The notes below the pieces were generated by a model that made no database searches, was not told the DNA's origin, and saw nothing but the letters and a program-made list of their open reading frames with translations. Made by a program: the position numbers and the translations under genes. Shown here in pieces: positions 1 to 7,462 of a DNA stretch of 64,000 nucleotides (the first letter of the stretch is position 1; every line of letters begins with the position of its first letter). Source of the stretch: JBFWYO01 sp050186335 (GTDB lineage: Bacteria > Pseudomonadota > Alphaproteobacteria > Bin65); the NCBI GenBank assembly GCA_050186335.1, contig JBFWYO010000002.1, forward strand, positions 1 through 64,000. Direction: 5' to 3'.

Positions 1-2
1 AG

Positions 3-131
3 TTCAGCGACTTGTTCCCCGGTTCAGGCGCAGTAACAACCGCCTGGCAAGAATGGTCTGGCGAGCAGCGCAACCCTGATGAACTGCCGCTGCACTCTAT
101 CGAAGCAATGGCAACAGGGAGGCATCCGTGA
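3..131 (+). CDS. C-terminal tail of a phage-type methyltransferase-like protein (partial)
   Basis: An open frame enters from the left edge and ends at the TGA at 129-131, giving 42 residues. It contains DLFPGSGAVTTAW, a motif I recall from the C-terminal part of small phage-encoded proteins annotated as DNA methyltransferases or of unknown function. The start and catalytic domain lie outside the window. The stop overlaps the GTG of the next gene (GTGA at 128-131), so the two are translationally coupled. The methyltransferase assignment is an inference from one motif. Confidence 0.5.
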   Translation, partial: FSDLFPGSGAVTTAWQEWSGEQRNPDELPLHSIEAMATGRHP

Positions 132-661
132 GTTTAATTCTCGACAAAGACAACCCGCTGGCAACCAAGATTCAGACGCGGTGTGGGCAGCGTGCGGTTT
201 TGCTCGATACGGATTGCGGCGGCAGTCTCGTTTGCAAGTTCGAGATTGAGCCGGGGATTTGGCGAGTCGATACATGGGAGAAGGATGGATGTTATTTCCG
301 TAACCGCTCATTCGGGAGTACCCGCGACCTCATCAACGTGCCGGTCGAGCGCGTTAAAGTTCGGGTCGAGCGCGAGTACGAGAAGGTCGCTGAATTTACG
401 GAGGATGGGCTGTGGACGCCACCGCAGATGCCCCTGGTTGACGCCGCGACAAAAGAATTTCTCCGGTATATCGAATCCACCACCAAAGACAGCTTCAACG
501 ACGCGCTGGAGCAGGTGGCGAAGATAGACGATGACGCGGCCGAAAAACTTGAGGCCGAAGCAACGGACGGCGGATTCGGTGAGTTGGTTCACCAGAAAAG
601 TATTTCTGCGCAGCTGCGACGACTTCGCGCCGCCCACGTCCGCAGCATGAAGAAGCCCTGA
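128..661 (+). CDS. Hypothetical protein, phage-like neighbourhood
   Basis: This 177-residue soluble, acidic protein starts at a GTG that overlaps the stop of the upstream phage-like gene. I do not recognise the family. The N-terminal half reads as beta-rich with several Cys and Trp residues. The C-terminal half (about residues 95-170) is charged and helical, ending in a basic RRLRAAHVRSMKKP tail that could bind nucleic acid. There is no signal peptide or membrane segment. The 4-base coupling and lower local GC suggest it belongs to a mobile or prophage-derived segment ending near 1.1 kb. No function is assigned. Confidence 0.6.
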   Translation: MSLILDKDNPLATKIQTRCGQRAVLLDTDCGGSLVCKFEIEPGIWRVDTWEKDGCYFRNRSFGSTRDLINVPVERVKVRVEREYEKVAEFTEDGLWTPPQMPLVDAATKEFLRYIESTTKDSFNDALEQVAKIDDDAAEKLEAEATDGGFGELVHQKSISAQLRRLRAAHVRSMKKP

Positions 662-714
662 TTCAATCGGTGTTCGACAGCGTGCGTAGGCAATAACTAA
701 CAGTAGGTGGAGAG

Positions 715-1110
715 ATGGTCTGGGATGCAAAAGCCGAGAAGAAAAGCGAAGGTCTGTCGGAATGGGATTTGGGGATCACCCGAGGGCGGCACCGCGCACG
801 TTTGGATATACCTCTGCTCTCCGCAGCCGGATTGCGCGAGGCCGTCGATATCATGCGGGGCTTGGCCAACCAGCTTGATTTTGAACTGCGCGGCCGGGAT
901 CAATCGGAACGCACGGCGATGTTGACAGCGCGCTTCGAGGTGTACCAGGCTAACCAGCGAATGAAAAAGATTCACGACCGCGAGGTTATTTTCTTGCGCG
1001 AACGCACCGAACGCCAAAAAAAAGTGGCAGGAAACGGCGGACAAAAGACGAACGCTGAGGCAACAGAGCACTCAGAGTATCCACAGCAACCTCAACATCC
1101 TGTGTCGTGA
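715..1110 (+). CDS. Hypothetical small charged protein
   Basis: A 131-residue protein starting at ATG 715, preceded by a purine-rich GGTGGAGAG ribosome-binding site. It is hydrophilic, with long predicted helices rich in Arg, Glu and Gln (about residues 40-105) and a low-complexity polar tail ending PQQPQHPVS. There is no recognisable enzymatic motif, signal peptide or membrane segment. It follows the 177-residue unknown protein by 53 bases on the same strand and shares its lower GC, so both probably come from the same phage-like segment. Family unknown. Confidence 0.55.
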   Translation: MVWDAKAEKKSEGLSEWDLGITRGRHRARLDIPLLSAAGLREAVDIMRGLANQLDFELRGRDQSERTAMLTARFEVYQANQRMKKIHDREVIFLRERTERQKKVAGNGGQKTNAEATEHSEYPQQPQHPVS

Positions 1111-1215
1111 GGATTCCAGCGTGCGTTGAGTCGGATTATATATTATGCGATAAACGGATGTGCGTTCGCCCGCCGACCAAGCGGCCGGCTGCGCTGCATT
1201 CGAATCAGGATCACG

Positions 1216-1902
1216 TCACACCACAGCCGCCCGGCTTTTTTCGATGCCCGCCCGGTACGCCGCCCGGGAGCCGTCGTAACGGCCTGTCAAAGCGGATTTG
1301 ATGGCCGTCGGCGCTCGATCCGGGTGGCCGGAATCGAACGGTGGCGACGGGTCGTATTCGATGCCGAGCTGGATGGTTCGGGCAACCGTCTCGCCGGCAA
1401 TTTCCGCGACCACGCTGAGCCCGAAATCGATGCCGGAGGTGACGCCGCCCGCGGTGATCACATTGCCGTCTTTGACCACCCTGGCCTTCTCGTGCGTGGC
1501 GCCGACCAGCGGCAACAGATCGGCGAACGCCCAATGCGTCGTCGCCCGCTTTCCTTCGAGCAATCCGGCCACGCCCAGAATGAAGGCACCGGTACAGACC
1601 GAGGTCACATACTTCGCCGCACCCGCTTTCTGGCGCACGAACGCAACGGTTTCGCGATCGCCAAGCGCCTGCACCACACCCTGGTTGCCGCCGGGAACGC
1701 AGATCAAATCGAGCGGCGGACAGTTCGCGAACGTGTGCGTCGGCACGAGGCTGAGACCACAATCGCTCGGCACCGGCGCGGTCGATTTCGCGACGATATG
1801 CGTGGCCGACTGCGACAGCCGCGCGAGCACTTGCAACGGCCCCGTGAAGTCAAGCTGGGTCAGATCGGGGAAGATGACAAATCCGATATTGAAGAGCGAC
1901 AT
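1216..1902 (-). CDS. DJ-1/PfpI family protein, isonitrile hydratase-like
   Basis: A 228-residue protein of the DJ-1/PfpI (class I glutamine amidotransferase-like) fold. The nucleophile elbow is visible as SVCTGAFILGVAGLLEG, with Cys at about residue 101, followed by RATTHW, the pattern seen in cyclohexyl-isocyanide hydratase (InhA) and in the N-terminal domain of AraC-like GATase regulators. No AraC helix-turn-helix follows, so this is the stand-alone enzyme type. The start is supported by AGGAG seven bases upstream of ATG 1902. The isonitrile substrate is inferred from family resemblance; a general deglycase- or chaperone-like role is possible. It lies 78 bases downstream of a small putative DNA-binding gene on the same strand. 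Confidence 0.75.
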   Translation of the reverse strand: MSLFNIGFVIFPDLTQLDFTGPLQVLARLSQSATHIVAKSTAPVPSDCGLSLVPTHTFANCPPLDLICVPGGNQGVVQALGDRETVAFVRQKAGAAKYVTSVCTGAFILGVAGLLEGKRATTHWAFADLLPLVGATHEKARVVKDGNVITAGGVTSGIDFGLSVVAEIAGETVARTIQLGIEYDPSPPFDSGHPDRAPTAIKSALTGRYDGSRAAYRAGIEKSRAAVV

Positions 1903-1980
1903 GCCTCATCTCCTGTCTTTGAACACGGATGGCCATCGGCCGGCGATGCCGCAATCGATCGAGTTAACGCACGGCGGGAT

Positions 1981-2247
1981 CTATTTGTACAAGTCCCGAT
2001 CACGTTCGAACGCGCTGGCGAACAGACTGAGCAGCCGGCGCGCCTCGGCATTGTGCTCAGCATATTGAAACAGGCCCTTGGTGACGAACGAGCTATAGCT
2101 CACCGCCTCGGCCTTGCCGCGCAGCTTCTGCCGCCCGGCAATCTCCTTCAAATCCTTATGCACCAGTTTGCGCACCATCACGTTCAACTGGGCCTTGGTG
2201 AACCGGTGTTTGTTGCGCCACTTCTGCTGGGCTTCATTGGTTGCCAT
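1981..2247 (-). CDS. Small basic protein, possible ribbon-helix-helix regulator
   Basis: An 88-residue basic soluble protein. A longer in-frame start exists at 2259, but GGAGG at 2253-2257 sits five bases before the ATG at 2247, which fixes the start. The stretch QLNVMVRKLVHKDLKEIA followed by AVSYSSFVTKGLFQYAEHN resembles a beta-strand/helix/turn/helix arrangement as in ribbon-helix-helix DNA-binding proteins; this is inference from pattern, not a clear family match. The promoter-like sequence upstream carries two palindromes positioned over the -10 and -35 elements, which would fit autoregulation. The DJ-1/PfpI gene follows 78 bases downstream and could be co-transcribed. Confidence 0.6.
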   Translation of the reverse strand: MATNEAQQKWRNKHRFTKAQLNVMVRKLVHKDLKEIAGRQKLRGKAEAVSYSSFVTKGLFQYAEHNAEARRLLSLFASAFERDRDLYK

Positions 2248-2306
2248 AGCAACCTCCATCGCTGCGGTTTCGATGCCACGTGCGTCGCGCGCACTGGCAT
2301 GAATTT

Positions 2307-2345
2307 GTATAAATTATACTCTATCGAAGCTAATACTACTAGTAG
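2307..2345 (-). promoter_or_regulatory. Promoter with two palindromes upstream of the small RHH-like gene
   Basis: On the minus strand TATAAT (2313-2318) lies inside the inverted repeat GTATAA-T-TTATAC (2307-2319). About 17 bases upstream, the -35 position falls on the perfect palindrome CTACTAGTAG (2336-2345). The region is strikingly AT-rich against its surroundings. A start of transcription near 2306 would give a leader of about 60 bases. The -35 hexamer itself is poor, which fits a regulated promoter. Confidence 0.5.
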
Positions 2346-2431
2346 ATTGTAACGAAACGCCAACACGTCGCAGACCGGCACAGCCGTACCGGGCCGGTTC
2401 GGCGGCGGGCTCCCTCCTCCGACCGGTGTCG

Positions 2432-3586
2432 CTATTTAGTCTCTTCCGCGGCGCGCAGCGCGGCTTCGACGCTCTGATGGAACCAGTAGATGCTCTGCTC
2501 GTTGCGCCCCAGATTGAGCCGCGCGTTGGCGCCCGATCGCAACCCCCGCTGGATCGCCTCGCCCATCTCGAAATCCTCTTCGATGGCGGCACGCAGGATA
2601 TCAACGTTCTTGTTCCAATATTCCGCTGCCTTGTCGGTTTGCGGCGACCCCGGGATCAGCGTGTAGAAATTCACCGACGTGCGCTCCGTGCCGTCCGGCG
2701 CGTAATGGAACACCGAAACATGATCCGGCTGCACCAGCATCAATGTCGACGGGAAGATCTGGTACAAGACGTTCGCGCCGGCGCGGATCGACCATTCGGC
2801 TTCGTCCTTCGGCAGCGCCAGGATCTTTCGCGTCGGAAAAACGTTGCGCGTATGCGGGCCGAAGCGGTCGTGGAGGCCTAGATTATCGAAGAAAATGGGA
2901 TAGATCGAACTCCGGTGCGCATGGCGCACATGATACGCCTCGACGAAAATGTCGACGATCAGCTTCCAATTCAGCGCCCTGGCGAAAGTGCCGGGCCGAT
3001 AGATCGCGTGGTCGCCCAGATGCAGCCCCGCAAGATCATCGTCCATCGCACCCAAGTGCGAAGCCACGTCGATGTTCCCCGTCGGATCCGGCGTCACCCA
3101 GACGAAACCGTGACGCTCTTCCGACGGCAGCCTCACCAAACCGTGCGCGGCGCAATCGAAGCCTTCGAACGCCTCGCGATGCGGGATCGCCAAGATCGAT
3201 CCGTCCAAGGCATAGGACCAGGCGTGATAGCGGCAGACCATGGCCTTCGAGACGTGCCCCGCGCGCTCCGGCATCAGCAGCGTGCCGCGGTGGCGGCACA
3301 CGTTGATGAACGCACCTACGGTACCATCGGCGCCGCGCATCGCCAGAATCGGTGTGCCGGCGATGGACGCCGTGACGAAGTCGCCCGGCTTCGGCATCTG
3401 TGCACGATGAGCGATGACCGAGGGGTAACGGCGAAAGATTGCCGCCTCCTCCCGCTTCAGCCATGCCGGGTCGAAATAGGTTTCGACCGGCAACGTCTCG
3501 GTCGGGCGTTCGATCATGTCGGTCGATTTGTCGGCGATGCGCGCCAGTGCCCGTTTCAGCAACGCGACTTGCGTTTCCTGGCGCAT
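2432..3586 (-). CDS. Rieske non-heme iron oxygenase, alpha subunit
   Basis: A 384-residue aromatic-ring-hydroxylating-type oxygenase. The N-terminal Rieske [2Fe-2S] domain shows CRHRG followed by CRYHAW (Cys-x-His ... Cys-x2-His, about residues 96-118). The C-terminal domain has the mononuclear iron pattern EAYHVRHAHR. These enzymes use electrons from a separate reductase to insert oxygen or demethylate; no reductase gene is present in the window. The ATG at 3586 is preferred (AAGGA nine bases upstream); a TTG six bases earlier is possible. It is the second gene of an operon with a crotonase-family gene, separated by six bases. A paralogue sharing GLRSGANA near the C-terminus lies at 46021-47178. 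Substrate unknown. Confidence 0.85.
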   Translation of the reverse strand: MRQETQVALLKRALARIADKSTDMIERPTETLPVETYFDPAWLKREEAAIFRRYPSVIAHRAQMPKPGDFVTASIAGTPILAMRGADGTVGAFINVCRHRGTLLMPERAGHVSKAMVCRYHAWSYALDGSILAIPHREAFEGFDCAAHGLVRLPSEERHGFVWVTPDPTGNIDVASHLGAMDDDLAGLHLGDHAIYRPGTFARALNWKLIVDIFVEAYHVRHAHRSSIYPIFFDNLGLHDRFGPHTRNVFPTRKILALPKDEAEWSIRAGANVLYQIFPSTLMLVQPDHVSVFHYAPDGTERTSVNFYTLIPGSPQTDKAAEYWNKNVDILRAAIEEDFEMGEAIQRGLRSGANARLNLGRNEQSIYWFHQSVEAALRAAEETK

Positions 3587-3592
3587 GGGCAA

Positions 3593-4375
3593 TTATCCTT
3601 GCCTCGATCCTTGGCCGAATTTCGGCACGCGCTTGGCGCGAAACGCCGTGACACCCTCGACGAAATCGGCGGTCGACGAGACCCGCGCGAAGGTTTCGAT
3701 CTCATTGTCGAGATGCTGGCGCAGCGGTGCGGTCGCCGACTGGCGCAGCAGATGCTTGGTCGCCGCGAACGACGCCGCCGGACCGGACATAAAACGTGCG
3801 GCCAGCTTGCGCGTCTCGGCCTCGAGCTGGTCGAGCGGCACGATGCGATTGACCAGGCCGAGGCGCAACGCTTCGGCGGCATCGAAGGTCTCGGACAGCG
3901 CGATCAGTTCGAACGCCTTGCGGTCGCCGACGATGCGCGGCAGGAACACCGAATTGCCGGCGTCGGGACAGCCGCCGATCTTCATGTAGGCGAAATTGAA
4001 GCGTGTGCCTTCCGCGGCAATCACCATGTCCGCCGCCAACATCAGGCCGATGCTGCCGCCGGCAACCGAGCCGTGCACGGAGGCGATCACCACGGCGTCG
4101 GTCGTGCGCAAGCGCTCGATCGCGGAATTCAGATCGCGGCCGAGAGCGCGCAGAATGTCGGGCGCCTGCTCCATCGGCTCGAACATCGAGAGATCGCCGC
4201 CGGCGCCGAACGCGGGCCCGTCGCCGCGCAGGACGACGACGCGCACGGTGGAATCGCCGAGCGCCTTGTCGAGCGCTTCCCGAAACAGTTTGGTTTTAGC
4301 GCCATCCAGCGCGTTGAACGTAGCCGGGCTGGTGAAACTCAGTGTCGCGATGCCGCCGGTAATTTCGGTGCGCAA
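3593..4375 (-). CDS. Enoyl-CoA hydratase/isomerase (crotonase) family protein, PaaG-like
   Basis: A 260-residue crotonase-fold protein. The TTG at 4375 is chosen because GAGGAGG lies eight bases before it and the family N-terminus (TEITGGIATLSF) begins there. The oxyanion-hole region reads SVHGSVAGGSIGLMLAADM. Both glutamates used by classical enoyl-CoA hydratase are replaced: Gly where GGCELA has Glu, and Tyr where FxxPE has Glu. Instead there is CPDAG, whose Asp matches the position used by PaaG-type isomerases. It is therefore more likely an isomerase or specialised lyase than a simple hydratase. It is the first gene of an operon with the Rieske oxygenase and is divergent from the liv/ligase operon. 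Confidence 0.75.
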   Translation of the reverse strand: MRTEITGGIATLSFTSPATFNALDGAKTKLFREALDKALGDSTVRVVVLRGDGPAFGAGGDLSMFEPMEQAPDILRALGRDLNSAIERLRTTDAVVIASVHGSVAGGSIGLMLAADMVIAAEGTRFNFAYMKIGGCPDAGNSVFLPRIVGDRKAFELIALSETFDAAEALRLGLVNRIVPLDQLEAETRKLAARFMSGPAASFAATKHLLRQSATAPLRQHLDNEIETFARVSSTADFVEGVTAFRAKRVPKFGQGSRQG

Positions 4376-4455
4376 GGTCGATACCTCCTCGGTTTCGCGC
4401 TGACGCCGTTCGAACGAGCGAGAATCGCCTGGCGACGCTGATTTTAGGTAGGCGA

Positions 4456-4484
4456 ATGCTAACTTTCGCGACTCGACAAAGCAA
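4456..4484 (-). promoter_or_regulatory. Promoter-like sequence for the crotonase-Rieske operon
   Basis: On the minus strand, -35 TTGCTT (4479-4484), 17-base spacer and -10 TAGCAT (4456-4461), placing transcription start near 4449 and a leader of about 75 bases. The -35 hexamer is the left half of the palindrome at 4479-4490. Confidence 0.5.
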
Positions 4485-4490
4485 TTGCTT
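4479..4490. promoter_or_regulatory. Perfect 12-bp palindrome, candidate shared operator
   Basis: AAGCAATTGCTT is a perfect inverted repeat in the middle of the 362-base gap between the divergent crotonase and livH genes. It covers the -35 of the leftward promoter and ends two bases before the -35 of the rightward promoter, a typical place for a repressor shared by divergent operons. No regulator gene is adjacent. Confidence 0.5.
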
Positions 4491-4492
4491 GG

Positions 4493-4521
4493 TTGCCGGA
4501 TTCGAGCGATCGCCGTATAAC
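4493..4521 (+). promoter_or_regulatory. Promoter-like sequence for the livH operon
   Basis: TTGCCG (4493-4498), 17-base spacer, TATAAC (4516-4521). This predicts transcription from about 4528 and a leader of about 210 bases before livH. The leader contains a small open frame with its own strong ribosome-binding site (4574-4642). The rest of the gap 4376-4737 shows nothing I can identify. Confidence 0.5.
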
Positions 4522-4573
4522 GAAATCGACGAGAAGAGCGCCCGAGGCGCCGCGTCTTTTGGGAGGATTGCAC

Positions 4574-4642
4574 GTGAACCGAGCCGGCTTCGTTGACCCG
4601 CCCCACTCCCGTGTTCTAAGCCCGACCGCCCGCCTCGATTGA
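4574..4642 (+). CDS. Possible 22-residue leader peptide upstream of livH
   Basis: A GTG-initiated open frame of 22 codons ends in TGA at 4640-4642. It is preceded by GGGAGGA (4561-4567), one of the better Shine-Dalgarno sequences in the region, seven bases before the GTG. The peptide (starts MNRAGFVDPPHS) has no known family. It could be a regulatory leader, a chance open frame, or a gene remnant. Confidence 0.25.
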   Translation: MNRAGFVDPPHSRVLSPTARLD

Positions 4643-4737
4643 GGGCGCGACCGCGATGACCGTGCGCTGCAAGATCGCCGGCAATCGCGCGCGTCGGTAT
4701 CGCGCCGCGATCTCGAATCCAGGCGAGGAGCGCTAGG

Positions 4738-5613
4738 GTGCAGGATATCCAGCTGCTGATCAGCGGAATCTCGCAAGGCTGCATTTACGGCCTGATCGCG
4801 CTCGGCTTTTGCCTGATCTACAAGGCGACCGAGGCGGTCAACTTCGCGCAGGGCGACCTGATGATGTTGGGCGCCTTTTTCGGCCTTTCGGTCACGACTG
4901 TGCTCGGTGCGCCGTTCTGGGTCTCGATCCTGGTCGCCATGGCGATCATGGCGGCGTTCGGCATGGGGCTGGAATGGCTGATCCTGCGCCCGGTGCTCGG
5001 TCAACCGACCTTCACCGTCGTGATGGTGACGATCGGTTTCGGCTTCATCGCACGCGGCGTCGCCACCATGATCCCCGGCTGGGGCACCGATACGCATTCG
5101 TTCGATGCCAGCTTCAAGGGACAAACCGCGAAGTTCGCGGGTCTTGTCATCGGCATGGAGCATATCGTCGTCATCGTCTCGACCATTGTCCTGTGCCTGG
5201 CGCTGTTCCTGTATTTCCGCTTCACCCGCATGGGAGTGGCGATGCAGGCCGCGTCGCAGAACCAGCTTGCCGCGTACTACATGGGCATTCCGGTGCGCCG
5301 CCTGAACGGGTTGATCTGGGCGATCAGCGCGGCCGTCGCCGCGGTCGCCGGGATTCTGCTGGCGCCGATCACGTTCGTGCACGCGAATATGGGCTTTATC
5401 GGCCTCAAGGCGTTTCCGGCCGCGGTGGTCGGCGGGTTCGGGAGCCTGCCGGGGGCGATCGCCGGCGGCTTGGTGATCGGGATCGTCGAGTCGTTTTCCG
5501 GCTTCTACCTGCCCGAAGGTTTCAAGGACGTCGCGGCATACATCGTCGTGCTCGTCATGTTGATGATCTGGCCGTACGGATTGTTCGGCGAACGCTTGCG
5601 CAAGAGGGTCTAG
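4738..5613 (+). CDS. livH: Branched-chain amino acid-type ABC transporter permease (LivH family)
   Basis: A 291-residue inner-membrane permease of the LivH type, starting SGISQGCIYGLIALGF and followed by multiple hydrophobic segments. It retains the conserved GGFGSLPGAIAGG loop near residue 230, which contacts the ATPases. The GTG start at 4738 follows GGCGAGGAG. It is the first structural gene of a six-gene operon (permeases, two ATPases, acyl-CoA ligase, substrate-binding protein). LivHMGF systems import branched-chain amino acids, but relatives carry amides, urea, aromatic and aliphatic acids. The downstream ligase suggests a carboxylic acid substrate here; that is inference. Confidence 0.85.
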   Translation: MQDIQLLISGISQGCIYGLIALGFCLIYKATEAVNFAQGDLMMLGAFFGLSVTTVLGAPFWVSILVAMAIMAAFGMGLEWLILRPVLGQPTFTVVMVTIGFGFIARGVATMIPGWGTDTHSFDASFKGQTAKFAGLVIGMEHIVVIVSTIVLCLALFLYFRFTRMGVAMQAASQNQLAAYYMGIPVRRLNGLIWAISAAVAAVAGILLAPITFVHANMGFIGLKAFPAAVVGGFGSLPGAIAGGLVIGIVESFSGFYLPEGFKDVAAYIVVLVMLMIWPYGLFGERLRKRV

Positions 5614-6689
5614 TGCGGTTCCTGTTCAAAACCGAATACCGGCAGGATTTGCGCCTGTTCAAGCACAACGGCCAGCGATTCTGGTACGCGGCCCTGGCGC
5701 TGTTGTTGATCGCGGCGCCGTTCGTGATCAGCGAATACTATCTGCTGCAGCTCGAGTACATCATCGTCTATTCCATCGTCGGCCTGGGCCTGATGCTGCT
5801 GGCGGGATTCACCGGGCAGGTCTCGATCGGCCACGCGGCCTTTCTCGCCGTCGGCGCCTATACCGAAGCGATCCTCGGCAATGCCGGCTGGCCGTTCCCG
5901 CTTTCGTTGCTGGCCGCCCTCCTGGTCACCGCGCTGGTCGGCGTGATCATCGGCCTGCCCGCGTTGCGCGTGCGCGGCATCTATCTTGGCATCGCCACGA
6001 TCGCCTTCAATTTCATCGTCGAGGAGGTCATCGCCCGGTTCACCAGCGTGACCGGCGGCAACAACGGTTTGACGGTGAAGCCCGCCTCCGTGTTCGGATG
6101 GCAGATGTCCAGCAAGGTCGAATTCTACTTCGTCGCCCTGGCGATCCTCGTCCTGATCACGATCCTGCTGCTCAACCTGCTGCGTTCGCCGACCGGCCGC
6201 GCCTTCATCGCGATTCGCGATTCGGAAATTTCCGCGCAAAGCATGGGCATCAACCTGGCCTACTACAAGACGCTGTCGTTTGCGGTCAGCGCCGGCATCA
6301 CCGGGCTTGCCGGCGCGCTGTACGCCCATCTGGTCGGCTTCCTGACGCCGGAACAATTCACCATCATCCAGTCCATCGAGCTCTTGATCCTGATCATCAT
6401 CGGCGGCATCGGATCGATCCACGGCGCGTTCTTCGGCGCATTCTTCTATATCGCACTGCTTGCCGGCATTTCGAACGGCAAGGATCTGTTGCCGCAATGG
6501 CTGCAGCAACAGACCGGATTGCAGCCGACCATCTTCGGCGTCGTCCTCGTCGCCTTCGTCCTGTTCGAGCCGCTCGGCCTGTACGGGCGCTGGCTTAAAA
6601 TCCGCACCTACTTCGATCTTCTGCCGTTCTACCGCAAGTCGATGTACCGGCGGCAGAAGGCATTCCTGAAATCGGAGCGGCTGAGATGA
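5613..6689 (+). CDS. livM: Branched-chain amino acid-type ABC transporter permease (LivM family)
   Basis: A 358-residue LivM-type permease with about ten hydrophobic segments. Characteristic features are LLAGFTGQVSIGHAAFLAVG (about residues 63-82) and the ATPase-contact loop IGGIGSIHGAFFGA near residue 265. The GTG start shares one base with the stop of livH (TAGTG), so translation is coupled. It has a hydrophilic N-terminal extension (about 20 residues, RFLFKTEYRQDLRLF) and a basic C-terminal tail, both seen in some family members. The stop overlaps the ATG of livG by four bases. It forms the membrane pore with LivH. Confidence 0.85.
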   Translation: MRFLFKTEYRQDLRLFKHNGQRFWYAALALLLIAAPFVISEYYLLQLEYIIVYSIVGLGLMLLAGFTGQVSIGHAAFLAVGAYTEAILGNAGWPFPLSLLAALLVTALVGVIIGLPALRVRGIYLGIATIAFNFIVEEVIARFTSVTGGNNGLTVKPASVFGWQMSSKVEFYFVALAILVLITILLLNLLRSPTGRAFIAIRDSEISAQSMGINLAYYKTLSFAVSAGITGLAGALYAHLVGFLTPEQFTIIQSIELLILIIIGGIGSIHGAFFGAFFYIALLAGISNGKDLLPQWLQQQTGLQPTIFGVVLVAFVLFEPLGLYGRWLKIRTYFDLLPFYRKSMYRRQKAFLKSERLR

Positions 6690-7462
6690 GCTTCTTCGCC
6701 GCGCGAAACATTTCGGTGCATTTCGGCGGCATCCGCGCGGTCAACGATGTGTCGTTCGAGGTCAACGAGGGCGAGGTGTTTTCGCTGATCGGGCCGAATG
6801 GCGCCGGCAAGACGACGATCTTCAATCTGATCAACTCGTTTTATCCGCTGGCTGCCGGCAGCATCGAATTCCGGGGCGCCAACCTCTCCGCGCTGTCGCC
6901 GCATCGCATTGCCTCGCTCGGCATCGCGCGCACGTTCCAGAACATCGAGCTGTTCGAGCATGCGACCGTCCTGCAGAACCTGCTGATCGGCCGGCACATC
7001 CACCGGCGCACCGGAATTCTCCAGGATTTGATCTATGTCGGCCGCACGCGGGCGACCGAACTGGCGTTCCGGGACAATGTCGAGAAGGTCATCGATTTCC
7101 TCGAATTGCAGCATTATCGCGACAGCATGGTGGCCGGACTTCCATACGGTGTGCGCAAGGTCGTCGAACTCGCCCGCGCGCTCAGCGTCGGCCCGAAACT
7201 GCTGCTGCTCGACGAACCCTCCTCGGGCCTGAACGTCGAGGAAACCGACGACATGGCGTTCTGGATCGAGGACATCAAGCACGATCTCGGCATCACCGTG
7301 ATCATGGTCGAACACGATATGAACCTGGTTTCGCGCGTTTCCGACCGCGTGCTGGCGCTCAATCAGGGCGAAGTGTTGGCGCTCGGCACGCCGAAAGAGG
7401 TGCAGGCGAATCCGGCCGTGATCGAGGCCTACCTGGGCGGGGCGGTCAAACATGGCAGATGA
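6686..7462 (+). CDS. livG: Branched-chain amino acid-type ABC transporter ATP-binding protein (LivG family)
   Basis: A 258-residue ATPase with Walker A GPNGAGKTT (about residue 37), a modified signature LPYGVRKVVELARAL, Walker B LLLLDEPSSGL and a switch His in MVEHDMNLV. The insertion around residues 95-140 and the C-terminal VIEAYLGG are typical of LivG. It overlaps both neighbours (ATGA with livM; 11 bases with livF). It energises import through LivH and LivM. Confidence 0.85.
   Translation: MSFFAARNISVHFGGIRAVNDVSFEVNEGEVFSLIGPNGAGKTTIFNLINSFYPLAAGSIEFRGANLSALSPHRIASLGIARTFQNIELFEHATVLQNLLIGRHIHRRTGILQDLIYVGRTRATELAFRDNVEKVIDFLELQHYRDSMVAGLPYGVRKVVELARALSVGPKLLLLDEPSSGLNVEETDDMAFWIEDIKHDLGITVIMVEHDMNLVSRVSDRVLALNQGEVLALGTPKEVQANPAVIEAYLGGAVKHGR

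Noticed and set aside
2915..4441. 508-codon open frame opposite the Rieske and crotonase genes
   Set aside because: The translation is Arg/Asp/His-rich low-similarity sequence typical of antisense shadows in GC-rich genomes; both genes beneath it have clear motifs and ribosome-binding sites.
4809..6689. Open frame of 626 codons running through livH and livM
   Set aside because: Its 3' part is the true livM frame; the 5' part is a high-GC shadow of livH with Arg/Gly-rich, family-less translation. The real livM starts at GTG 5613.
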